From the NCBI GenBank assembly GCA_900545515.1, contig UQZA01000017.1, positions 1 to 44,743 on the forward strand: a DNA stretch of 44,743 bases, read 5' to 3'. A program made the position numbers and the translations under genes. A model generated the notes under the pieces. The model did no database searches and was not told where the DNA came from. It was given only the letters and a program-made list of their open reading frames with translations. Below are positions 1 through 9,900 of the stretch, one piece after another; position 1 is the stretch's first letter, and the number at the start of each line of letters is the position of its first letter. Source of the DNA: an uncultured Eubacteriales bacterium (GTDB lineage Bacteria; Bacillota; Clostridia; Oscillospirales; Oscillospiraceae).

Positions 1-2344
1 TATTATATATATTTTTATAAACATAATTTGGCAAAATTATTGCTGTATTAGATACTTTTTCCATCACGCTCACAAATTTTTCTTGCATCTCCTTCGGAGC
101 GGGTAATTGCTGCTGCAAATAGCCCCGCAGGGCAGGATGGAGCCGGTAAACATTGCCCCCCACATGGGTGCAGAAGCCGGCGTTTTCCAAAAATTCAAAG
201 CAGGACTTTGCCGCCTCCGGCGGTACCGGTTCCTCCGCTGCGGCCAGCATCTCTCTCACCAGGTCTGCATCTGCATAGTATTCGTGCAGGCCGGTCACCT
301 GCAAAACGGGGAGGAACCGGGATTTGAGGCTCTCCCCGAAGACGGCGTAGGCCGCCTGGAGGCGGCGGGTGCTTTCGTCCCCCTCCTGCCCCTCAAAGGC
401 GCGGTCCAGGCCCCTTAGCAGGTCCTCCGGGGTGCAGTCCTGGAGGCGCAGCAAAATCGCCCGAATGGCCAGGGGGTTGCCGCAAAGCTTCTCCAGAATC
501 CGGCGGTAGGTCATGTTGTCCCGGTCCAGGGTCAGGCCCAGATACCGGACCACCGCATTGCAGTACTCCCACAGCTCCTCCCCCTCCAGACCGCCCAGAG
601 GGACACGGAAGCAGATTGAGAGGGGCAACCAATTTGTCTCCTTCTTCCGGCTGGTGAGAAGGGCCTTGGTTTTCCCGTCCCGCAGGTCCTTCAGGAGCCC
701 TGCCAGAAGCTCCAGGTCCTCCTGTGGCAGCTGGGGCTGGACCTCCGTCCCCGGAATGCCGGTGGCGGACTCCAGGTTGTCCCAGACCAGAAGATGGGCC
801 TCCCTCCGCAGTTTCTGAATGAGCGCTTGCAGCTTCCGCTCCATGGGCTGCGCCGTGGCGGACAGGCCCAGAAGTTCCCGCGCCAGCTCATTCACCACAT
901 ATTCCGCCGAGTGGATCTCCTGGAAATTGAACCAAAATACCCGCCCCTGCAGTCCGCCGGTGCTGCGCAGCCAGTGGAGAAAGCCCCGGGCCAGGGTGGT
1001 CTTGCCGCTGCCGGCCTAGCCGTGGATCAGGAGGGCCGCCTGGGGCTGGCGCTGCATGGCCCGCTCCAGCTGCTGAAGCTCCCAGTCGCGCCCAATGAAG
1101 CCGTAGTCCCCCAGATCCGCCTCCTGGGGCAGAGCCGGTCCCCCTTCCTTCCCCTGGCAATCCGGCTGGAGGCTGGGGAAGCGGGCATCGCTCTCCGGCA
1201 TCTGCCGGTACAGCACCGGAACGACCCAGTCCTGGAGGGGGAGCTTCCCTGTGACGCAGCTTCGCTGCGGCTGCCGGTACATCTCCTCTCGCCCGGCCCG
1301 CACGGCCTCGGAGACGCTGCCTTTCTCAAACAGCTTCCGGTAAAACGCCGGAACGAACTCCTTGGCGGCGCTCACATACAGGCTGTAGCCCATGGCCACC
1401 ACGCTGTAAACCCCTGCCCTCAGCAGGCCAGCTGCCACACAGGCAAAGGGGTCCCGGGCCTGCCCGTCCATCATCCCGGACTGGCAGGCGTTCAGCACCA
1501 TGCAGGGAATCCGGTATTGGGCCAACAGCTGGGCCAGGCGGGTCGTCTCAATGGCCTCCAGCTGGCCCTCCTCATTCTCAAAGGCCAGCCGGCCCTCCGC
1601 CGCGGCATAGCAGCCCGCCCCAGGGGCCGAATCGCCGTAGCTCCCATGGCCGTCAAAGTGAACGATGTGGTAATATCCGGGGCGTTCCCCCAGCACCTGC
1701 CGCAGCCGGTCAAAGGTGGGCGGGCGCAGAACGTCCACGGTCACAGGCAGGTTCTCTTCCTCAATGCAGCCCACCAGGCTCTTCGCCAAGGTCCGGTAGC
1801 CCACGTTCCCCGTACCATCGGGACGGGGAATCACATAGAGGATGCGGAGGGCGTCCTGGGGCAAGCTCTCCGGCAGAGGCGGCGGGTCCCCCAAATCGGT
1901 GGAAAGCTGCCGCTCTACGGGAAAGCGCAGGGCCAGGTAGCCGTCCTCCCGGCTGTACAGAGCCTCCCAGGGCCAGGCCATGATCTCCGGCGAATCGCTG
2001 GTGATCTTAATCCGGAAGTCCCGGAAGCTTTGCCTTCTGGCAGTCTGATACCAGTTCTGGGCCTCGCCCACGAAGAGCCGGTCAAAGACCGCCCCGCCCC
2101 AGGCCTGCAGCGTCTCCGCCACCGCTTGGGCAGACTGCCGGTAGGCGCCGAAGGGCGCTTGCAGGTACCCCTCCAGGTACCAGCGAAGCCTCGGAAGAAG
2201 CCCCCGCTCCGCGTCGTCCCCCACCGGAAAGGAGACCGGCGACGGAAGGGAGACCGGAGCCGTGCGCTTCAAATCCCCGCTGCGCACTACGGAAAACAGC
2301 GGGGCTCCATTTTGATCGCCTACATGGCAAATTTGCAATTCCAT
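1..2344 (-). pseudogene. CHAT protease-STAND NTPase, interrupted by in-frame TAG (partial at window edge)
   Basis: Residues 1-442 from the ATG at 2344 form an N-terminal region and a caspase-like CHAT domain. The catalytic pair is visible as HFDGHG (His233) and NACQSG (Cys287). The frame then meets TAG at 1016-1018, exactly at the second position of the Walker A motif (G-stop-AGSGKTT). Translation continues in the same frame for about 338 more codons to base 1 without another stop. That part holds NTPase core motifs: Walker B LLVWDNLES, a sensor-like LLTSR and a GNPLAI motif as in NB-ARC/STAND proteins. The gene was therefore a single CHAT-STAND protein. The ribosome site AAGGAGG lies 8 nt before the ATG. 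Known family members are signal-activated proteases, some of them antiphage. Here the NTPase is lost unless the stop is suppressed or is a sequencing error. A 442-residue CHAT protein could still be made. The C-terminal sensor part lies outside the window. Confidence 0.8.
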
Positions 2345-2382
2345 CCAAACAACCTCCTTGGCTGCGGCCGTCCTCTGGCATG

Positions 2383-2391
2383 ATTATACCA
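2383..2391 (-). promoter_or_regulatory. Extended -10 promoter of the CHAT gene
   Basis: On the minus strand TGG-TATAAT is a perfect extended -10 element 38 nt before the CHAT gene's start codon. No good -35 hexamer is present 17 nt upstream (TTTTCC), which is usual for extended -10 promoters. Confidence 0.5.
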
Positions 2392-2625
2392 GATAATGGC
2401 CGCCAGGAAAAGAGGAGTTTTACAATTTTCGTGCTTCAGTGACAAATTTCTGGGGTGCTTCCAAAACAGGCCGTCCAGACGGACTTTGCTCCCCCGGGGG
2501 CGAGAGCGAAGCGGCAGGGCGCTGCCGCGCCAGCGCTGAATCCAAGCGTTCTACCAGGTTTCCGTTCGTGACATTGCACCGTAGTTTCCCTCTGACCCCG
2601 AGGCGCGGGGTGCGGCCTGTGCAGC

Positions 2626-2658
2626 AAATCGGCCAACCCTGTTGGGGCTGGCCGATTT
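2626..2658. repeat. Inverted repeat, 10-bp perfect stem
   Basis: AAATCGGCCA pairs with TGGCCGATTT around a short GC-rich centre. It lies in the 390-bp gap between the CHAT gene and the SLH protein gene and could be a second transcription stop for the latter. There is no clear T-run on either side. The rest of the gap (2392-2625) shows no gene. Confidence 0.4.
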
Positions 2659-2699
2659 GGAATGGGTGGCGTATGGATGGGTCCGCAGGAATGCCGGGG

Positions 2700-2728
2700 C
2701 AGGCTTCCGGTTCACGGCCGGAAGCCTG
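2700..2728 (-). terminator. Hairpin just after the SLH/beta-helix gene
   Basis: CAGGCTTCCGG pairs perfectly with CCGGAAGCCTG over 11 bp with a 7-nt loop, starting 8 nt past the stop codon at 2737. The position fits a terminator or 3'-end stabiliser of the minus-strand operon. A T-tract is lacking, so intrinsic termination is not certain. Confidence 0.5.
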
Positions 2729-2736
2729 TGTTTCGG

Positions 2737-5700
2737 TTACTCTACAGTGCGAATTCGGATGGCGTTGTTTTCTGCATCCAGGTAGAAGGCGATGGCGTCG
2801 TCTCCCGGGATGAGGTTTGCCAGGTCGGATTCGGTCAGGGTGTAGCTGTCTGTGCCCTTGACCACAATGGTGTCTGCAATCCGGTAGGAATCGTTCAGAA
2901 TTACCTTGTGGGTCAGCGGGGATTCCAGCACAAGCCAGGTGTTGTTGACCGTTTTGGAGGTCTGGTTGGTCCATACCGTCAGGTCCTGGTTCAGCTTGGC
3001 AATGTGCACCTCAGCGGTCAGGTTCTTGTTGTAGGGCTTCAGGAAGAGTCCATCGTACTGTGAGCCTGCTGCGGAGCTGTTGCCGGAGAAGTCGCCGCCC
3101 TTCAGGCGCACCGTCGCCCCGGACTGCACATAGCCGATGCCGCCGCCCCCCAGGGTCGCAGTAGTGCCGGTGCTGCGGTTATTGGTAAAGGTGCCGCCGT
3201 TGAAATTCACCTCTGCGGCAGATTCTGCACTGTTGTACAGGGCAAAGACCGCGCCGCTGTAGCCCAGGTGGTTGTTGCTGAAGGTGCAGTCGTTGATGTT
3301 GACCTGATGGGCGCCCGCTCCGATGAGGTACAGCAGACGCGCCTCATTGTCTGTAAAAGTACCGCCGTTCACCGTCAGGGTACACTGGCCTGCACCCGTG
3401 ACATAGAAGATGGACGCGCCGCTGTAGGCCGTGTTGGAGGTGGAATAGGTATCCAGCCCCGTCACCGTCAGATCTTCAATGGTGGCCGTGGCCGTAGCAC
3501 CGGCGGTGGAGGAGAGATAGATCACGCTGTGGGTACTGCTGCGGACATGCTGCACCACTGTGCCGGACTTTGTAGTGATGGAGCCGCCCTTGGAGACGGA
3601 GAAGATGGCGCCGCTGGTCTTGCTCCTGGGCACATAGGGGCTGTTGCCGTCAATCACAATGTTCTCCGTTACAATGGTACCGCCGCTTACGTTGAAGAAG
3701 TAGCTGGTATTGGACTCGTAGCGCATCAACGCCCCATTGGGAATCCCCTCCAGGCTGAGGGTGACCGTCTCCCCTTCCCCAACCGGAATGGCGTTCATCA
3801 CATAGATGACGTTCTCGCCCTCCGCTTTGGCGTTGGCAGCCAGGATCGCCTTGGCCCGGTCAAAGGTCGCCACGGGAGTCTCCGGCGTCAGGCCGTCGTT
3901 TTCGTCGTTACCGGGGTTCACCTTCTGTGTCGGGGAGCTGAGATAAACCGCCGTGCCGATTTTTTGGTTGCTGACCACGTGGTAAATGCCGTTGTCCGTA
4001 TCCATGACCGCCTTAAAATAGGGGTCCAGATCGTTTCGCAGACGGTACGCCGCCACATCTACCTGGGTGATCTTGTAGGTGTTATAGCCTCTGAGCAGGA
4101 CCGTATTGACGTCAATGTCACTAAAGGCCACCTGCAGCGTGCCGCCCTTCACATTGCTGATGGGCTTTGCCGCATAGATGCCATATGCGCCATTGTAATC
4201 ATCCACATAGATCTCGCCGATTTCCACAGCATCCTTGGCGCTGTTCAGCACAACCTGGCCGCTCCGCATGGCATAGATCTGGGGGCTGCCCGTCTCCTCT
4301 GCGCCGGTGTTGTCCTGAACGGTGCCGCCGGTGAGGTACAGCGTACCATTGCCGGTATAGCTCGTGCTGGCATAGCCAATGGAGATGCCACCGGTGACTG
4401 CGCCGGAGGTATTGCCGGTTACTGTACCGCCGTTCATGTTGAAGACGACGCTTTGCAAGGCGCCGATGGTGGCGCCCACCGTGGCATGGTTATCCGTGAA
4501 GACGCCGCCGTTGATGGTGAGGGTTGCCGATGTGCTGGAGCCCACTGACAGGGCGGAGCCGTAGCAGGAATAAGAAGCCGCTGTGCCAGTCTGGCGGTTG
4601 CCGGAGAATTCGCCGCCGTTGATGGTGATCTCGCATCCCGCGCCGGCGATGATTCCACCGGTGAAGGCTCCGTCGTTGTTCACGATCCGTACGCCGTCAT
4701 TGACCGTAACCTTGCAGTTGGAATTGGCGTAAATGGCGGCTGTGGTAGAGCCGTGGACACAGTTTTGCACCACGGTCCCCTCGTTCAGGACCAGTTCTGT
4801 CCCGGATTCCAGATATAGCATGGCGCCGCAGGCGCTGCCCGTCTTCAGGGCGGGGAACATTTCGCCGCCGCCGTCGATGATGATGTGATCCAGGGTCAGA
4901 GTGGCTTCGTTCTGCACATCAATCAGGTAGGTGGTGAGGCCGGTGTTGCGGACCACCTTCCCGTTGGGCAAATCCGCCATGGACCAGGTGGTGTCCTGGG
5001 TGATAGGTACCTTGCCGCAGAGAATGATCACAGGATTCTTGGCATCCTTTAGCAGCTCCTTGGCCCGTTCAAAGGTCCGGACCGCCTGCTCCATGGAGGA
5101 GCCGTCGTTGGCATCGTCACCGCAGACGCCGTATGCCGGGTATTGGGTGTCGTTGGCGCCCAGGTATACGTAATCCGCCCGGTCGTCCTCCCGCCACATG
5201 GCATACAGGTCCAGATCGCTGGTGGTCGCGCGGAGGAAGCTGTATGCATCGGTGAGCGCAGGGTCCGTATACCAGCCGACGAAGAGGTAGCCCTCCTTCT
5301 GGGGATCGGCGGGACGCTCCACTCTGGCGTTATACCGCACCTGCTGGGTGTACAGCAGGGTTTCCCCATCCCAGAAGTTGACGGTAAAGTGCTTCACGCC
5401 CCACTTGGCGTACAGGGTGATACTTTCGTAGACCGGCTTTGTAAAATCAAAAAGATGCTCCAGGGCAGGCTCCGTGTACCAGCCGGTCACCTCATAGCCG
5501 GTGCGGGTGGCCACCGGCTCCTCCACCGTCTGGCCCCAGGGAATCTGTACCGATGCCGGTTCGATGACGGCGGTCTGGGCGGAGACGAAATTCACAGTCA
5601 GCACCATGTCCTTGGTGGAGAAGCTTACCGTCACATCCTCATGAATGTCCTTGAGCACAAAGGCAGAGCCGTTTCTGCTCAAGGTGCCGGAAGTAACCTG

Positions 5701-6900
5701 CACATCGTCCAGCTCATAGCCCACGGTTTTGTCGCCGAAGAGGCTGAAATTCAGCCAGGTCCGGCCGGGTTCCAGGGTGACAGACTCCACCTTCTTCCCA
5801 TCCACCTTGGCATAACCCTGATCTCCCACAAAGGTGACCGTATAGCTTTCGGGGGGATCCGTGGGAGCAGTGGGGTCCGGCGGATCGGTGGGGTCCGGCG
5901 GATTCGGCTTATCCGGCGTCTTCTGGAACAGACCGTGGAATATCACAATGATCTTGGCAGCCTCTGCACGGGTAATGAGATTCCAGGGGCGGAAGGAGCC
6001 GTCGGGATAGCCCTCCAGAATGCCGGCCTCTGTGCAAAGCTTCACGGCTTCCTTGGCCCATCCGCTGATTTTCGCCTCGTCCGTAAAGATTCTGGGCTCC
6101 ACGGTTTTCTTCAGCTCCACCTCCTGGAGGGCCGCAAACCGGGCCAGCATGGTAACTGCTTCCTGACGGGTAATGTCGCCATCGGGGCGGAACCGGCCGT
6201 CGCCGTAGCCGTAAACGATTTCATGCTCCGCTGCCCAGAGCACAGCGTTGGTGTACCATTTCCCGGTCCGCACATCGGTAAAGGGATTTTCTCCCTGAAC
6301 CCCCGGCGTTCCCGCCATGCGGTACAGCAGCATGGCCATTTGCGCCCGGGTCAAATGGCCCTCCGGCACAAACCGGTCCTGCCCCATGCCGTTCATCAGA
6401 CCGGCATCGTGGGCGGCATAGACATAAGGGAAATACCAGACCTTCTCATTGGTCACATCCACATAGCGGTAAGGCTCCTCTATGGGAATTGTGACGGGAA
6501 TGGTCTCATGGTCCTGTTCCGGCAGGGTGATGGAGCCCTGATAGACCCCCACCGCACCGGCAAAGCTCAGCTCCAAAATGGCCGTCTCTGCGGCGTAGTC
6601 CTCGTAGCAGGTCCAGGCAAAACTCACAGAGGTATCAGAGGTTCCCAGGTTGCTGATTCCCTCGCTGCCCACCAGGGACTTCGCGCCTTTCAGTGTCAGC
6701 TCTTTGGGGAATTGATAGACCAAACGGCCATTTCCAGAACCCGCCCCGCCGGGGACGGTCAGTCGTACTGTGACGCCCTCTTGATTCTGCATGGTCACGA
6801 TCTGGGAAACAGCAGGCTTCGATTCGGCAGCCAAGACGTTTCCGGTCATGCCCAGGAGCAGAGCCAAGACCAGCAGCCAGGAAAAAATTCGTTTGAACAT
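2737..6900 (-). CDS. SLH-anchored surface protein with InlB-type repeats and beta-helix
   Basis: A 1,387-residue secreted protein. Order of parts: signal peptide (hydrophobic stretch, then VLAAES); a beta-rich region at about 28-140 with cohesin-like character (VTVRLTVPGG, LVYQFPKELTL); three SLH domains at about 143-322, each with an RAQM, RQEA or RAEA type motif; a Pro-rich linker of PPDPT units; a beta domain; two Listeria-Bacteroides (InlB B) repeats near 435-580 ending in LYAKW and LYAMW; then about 800 residues of repeated beta strands (TINGGEF, TVNDG, VFNMNGG) typical of a right-handed parallel beta-helix. SLH domains bind pyruvylated wall polymer, so it sits on the cell surface as an adhesin or scaffold. 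The ATG at 6900 is preferred over 6924 because GAAAGGA lies about 11 nt upstream and the signal peptide starts there. It lies 16 bp after the subtilase stop, probably in one transcript with it. Its substrate is unknown. Confidence 0.85.
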   Translation of the reverse strand: MFKRIFSWLLVLALLLGMTGNVLAAESKPAVSQIVTMQNQEGVTVRLTVPGGAGSGNGRLVYQFPKELTLKGAKSLVGSEGISNLGTSDTSVSFAWTCYEDYAAETAILELSFAGAVGVYQGSITLPEQDHETIPVTIPIEEPYRYVDVTNEKVWYFPYVYAAHDAGLMNGMGQDRFVPEGHLTRAQMAMLLYRMAGTPGVQGENPFTDVRTGKWYTNAVLWAAEHEIVYGYGDGRFRPDGDITRQEAVTMLARFAALQEVELKKTVEPRIFTDEAKISGWAKEAVKLCTEAGILEGYPDGSFRPWNLITRAEAAKIIVIFHGLFQKTPDKPNPPDPTDPPDPTAPTDPPESYTVTFVGDQGYAKVDGKKVESVTLEPGRTWLNFSLFGDKTVGYELDDVQVTSGTLSRNGSAFVLKDIHEDVTVSFSTKDMVLTVNFVSAQTAVIEPASVQIPWGQTVEEPVATRTGYEVTGWYTEPALEHLFDFTKPVYESITLYAKWGVKHFTVNFWDGETLLYTQQVRYNARVERPADPQKEGYLFVGWYTDPALTDAYSFLRATTSDLDLYAMWREDDRADYVYLGANDTQYPAYGVCGDDANDGSSMEQAVRTFERAKELLKDAKNPVIILCGKVPITQDTTWSMADLPNGKVVRNTGLTTYLIDVQNEATLTLDHIIIDGGGEMFPALKTGSACGAMLYLESGTELVLNEGTVVQNCVHGSTTAAIYANSNCKVTVNDGVRIVNNDGAFTGGIIAGAGCEITINGGEFSGNRQTGTAASYSCYGSALSVGSSTSATLTINGGVFTDNHATVGATIGALQSVVFNMNGGTVTGNTSGAVTGGISIGYASTSYTGNGTLYLTGGTVQDNTGAEETGSPQIYAMRSGQVVLNSAKDAVEIGEIYVDDYNGAYGIYAAKPISNVKGGTLQVAFSDIDVNTVLLRGYNTYKITQVDVAAYRLRNDLDPYFKAVMDTDNGIYHVVSNQKIGTAVYLSSPTQKVNPGNDENDGLTPETPVATFDRAKAILAANAKAEGENVIYVMNAIPVGEGETVTLSLEGIPNGALMRYESNTSYFFNVSGGTIVTENIVIDGNSPYVPRSKTSGAIFSVSKGGSITTKSGTVVQHVRSSTHSVIYLSSTAGATATATIEDLTVTGLDTYSTSNTAYSGASIFYVTGAGQCTLTVNGGTFTDNEARLLYLIGAGAHQVNINDCTFSNNHLGYSGAVFALYNSAESAAEVNFNGGTFTNNRSTGTTATLGGGGIGYVQSGATVRLKGGDFSGNSSAAGSQYDGLFLKPYNKNLTAEVHIAKLNQDLTVWTNQTSKTVNNTWLVLESPLTHKVILNDSYRIADTIVVKGTDSYTLTESDLANLIPGDDAIAFYLDAENNAIRIRTVE

Positions 6901-6916
6901 GTCACATGCCATCCTT

Positions 6917-9900
6917 TCATCCATTCTCTGTGAGGAGCGCCGGCAGCGTCTCCATTTCTGCTTGGACGGGGGCTGTCATCACAGAAGCCTCCATGGCACG
7001 GACCAACCGCTCCGCCGTGGCGGTAGCGCCGGCCTGGACTTCCAAGCCAACCACAGGCCATACATCCGCGCCAAAGTTGCCCAGGTCGGCAACCGCGCCA
7101 CTGTTCAGGTCCAGAGCCACCAAGTCGGTCTGCTCACCGGACCACAGGGAAGCATACAGATAAGCGCCATCTGTGGCGATGGAGGAGAAGTACCAATTTT
7201 CTTCTGTGGTAAATCCCAAATTGGTCAACTTCTGAGGTGCGGTACGCAAAATGTCGTCGCCCTCCTTCGTAAAGCCAACGGTCCAGACATTGCCCTGAGA
7301 GTCCAACAGCAGGCAGAAGTCCAGGAGGTTCTCCGCCTCATCCTTCTGGCTTCCGGCATAGGCAATGCCCACCAGTCTGGCGCTTCCAATGGAGCTGGAA
7401 AAGTCCCAGGCTCCGTCGTAATTGCCCGTGGCAGTATTCACCACAGCCACGTAGTTGCCATAGGTGGCGAGCACAGAGCCGTCTACCAGATTGGGGCACC
7501 AGGTCATGTCGGTATAGCCAATTTCAGAGGTTCCGACTTTGGTCAGCGTATATCCGTTGGAAACTGTGTAAAGGGTGGAAATCAAGGCTTGGTCCGCGCC
7601 TTCCTCCTGGGTTGCTGCGTAGGAGACCCCCTTAGGACCGGCTGTCATGGCCATGAGGGGCTGCCTACAAGGCGATTCGGTCAGCTTGGTGTAGGAGGGA
7701 ATGGTATCCGTCCGGAAGGAGCTGAACCAGACCTGGCTGTCTGCATCCCAAACCAGGCCGGTGAGTTCTGTCTCCAGTGCCGTGACGGTGACGGTGCAGG
7801 TGGCAACCGCCTGGGGATTGAGCACAGAGGCGGCGGCAATGGTGCAGGTGCCGGTGCCGGTGGCAGTAATAACCCCGTCTTGAACCGTGGCAACCTTCTC
7901 ATCGCTGGAAACCCAGGTGCACGCCCGGTTCACCACCGTCCAGGGCTTGGCAGAAACCTCCAGGGTGAAGGTGCCGCCCTGCAGCATAGAGACCTCACTC
8001 TGGCTCAGGGAGATTTCCTGCACATCCTGAGAGGGTCCAAAGATGCTGGTTGTCTTTTTGGGGATGAACAGACCGGCCAGCTCGTGGGTGCCGAAGTCGC
8101 CCACAACGGTAGGCTTACCGGTCTCCAGATCATAGGTGAGCAACCGGCCCACGTAGCCGTTGCCTGCCTCGTTGTAGCCGTAGTTGGCATGGTACAGCTT
8201 GCCGGTGTTGTGGTCATAGGCCATGGATTGGATAAAAACAGTGGAAACTCCGGTTGTGCTAGGAGCTGCCTGCACCTGGAAGCCCTCCTCACTCAAGGTG
8301 AAGGAGTACAGGCGGGAATTGCTGACGTGATTGGTCACACCATAGAAGGTTCCTTCTGTGGAACAGGCCAGGGTCTGCAAATTGTCGCCCGCCGGCAGAG
8401 GGATGATACCGATCTGCTCTACCGATCCCATCAGCGGGTCCAGGGTGTACAGGTAGTTCTTGGTGCAAAGGGCGTACAGCTTCCCGTCTGCATAATTGTA
8501 AGCCAGATCCAGCACATTGCTCAGCACATTCAGGGTCTCAATGTAGGTCTGATTCTCCAGATCCTCCAAAGGGGCCACGCAGAAGCGGCGGTCCTTGTCT
8601 ATGGTGAAGACATAGCCATCCATGTACTCTGCGGCGTAAATTTCGCCGGTTGCAATCTTCTTGGCATTCTCCACCGCCTCCGGGCGGAAGGTCAGCCAGC
8701 TGTTGTCAAAGGTGTCGTTGGCATAAATGAACTCGGTGACATCGCCATCCTCTTCCCCGCCACCCAGGGAAACCTGGTAGGCCGTAACGTTTCCGGCATA
8801 GTCCACCGCCATGATAACCACATCCGAGGCAGTCACTTCGGAAATGTCCACTTCCACCTCTGTTGCGGCACCCAGTTCTCTCTGGTCCGCACCCTGGCGA
8901 GCCAGATATTCCGTCTGACGGGAATTGGCAACCAGGATAGCCGCCACATACCGGTCATCCTGGGCGGTGATGTTCAGCTTCGCCGCACCGGTCACCAGAT
9001 TGCGGGAATAGGTGGCGTCCAGAATCTCCGGAGCGGTGTTATCCACCGTGAGATAGGTGTCCCAGGACGCGCCACCGGCCAGGGTCCCAACCACTTCGCC
9101 TGCTTCACGATCCCAGTTGTACTCCGGAATGGCGTAGACAGATACCTTCACCCGGGTGCCCTCCGGCAGTGGCTTGCCCTCTGCGTCCGTTACACTCCAG
9201 CCAAGGGCGGTGCTGGTGACCGTATTGGCCCAGGCTCCGGCACTGGCGTTGTAGAATGCGCCATATTGCGCCCCCTTCTGAACGGTCTTGTATACCTCGC
9301 CGGTTTCGGCGTTGGAGATCTCTGCATACATATTGCCGCCGGCGTTCCGGATCAGAGTGGCATAGGCCGCCGTGATGGTGGTCTTAGAGTTGATGGCAGT
9401 CCGGTCTGCCAGATAGGTGCCGTCTGCGGCATAGGGATTGGCCGTCAGATAGTAAGAACTATTCATCACCAGAGCATTGGTGTATTGGGGCCCCACATAG
9501 GGGTAGGCCGTCTCATCGCCGCTGTCCTCCAAAGCGATGTACTTATCAAACATAGACGGCTCCGTCCAGCTGCCGTAATAGGCCAGCATGGGCAGGGAGA
9601 GCTCTGCAACCGCCCCATCGGGATCGGTGGCATAAATGAAGCCCTCTACATAGCAACCGTTGGCGTAATGCTCCGCCAGATAGGCCCGGTCCGCCTCAGA
9701 CAAGGTCACAACGGCATGCACCTGAATGGACTTACCCGCCTCCACCAGATAAGACTGACTCAGGACGTCCACCACGTCCTTTTCTCCCTGGAGGCTGCGC
9801 ATGTAGATTTTGACATCCTTCGTAGTGATTTCTCCGTCGCCGTCAAAGTCATACTTGACTGTATTCTCTTCGGACAGAGATTGGGAATTGGTTTGATTGG

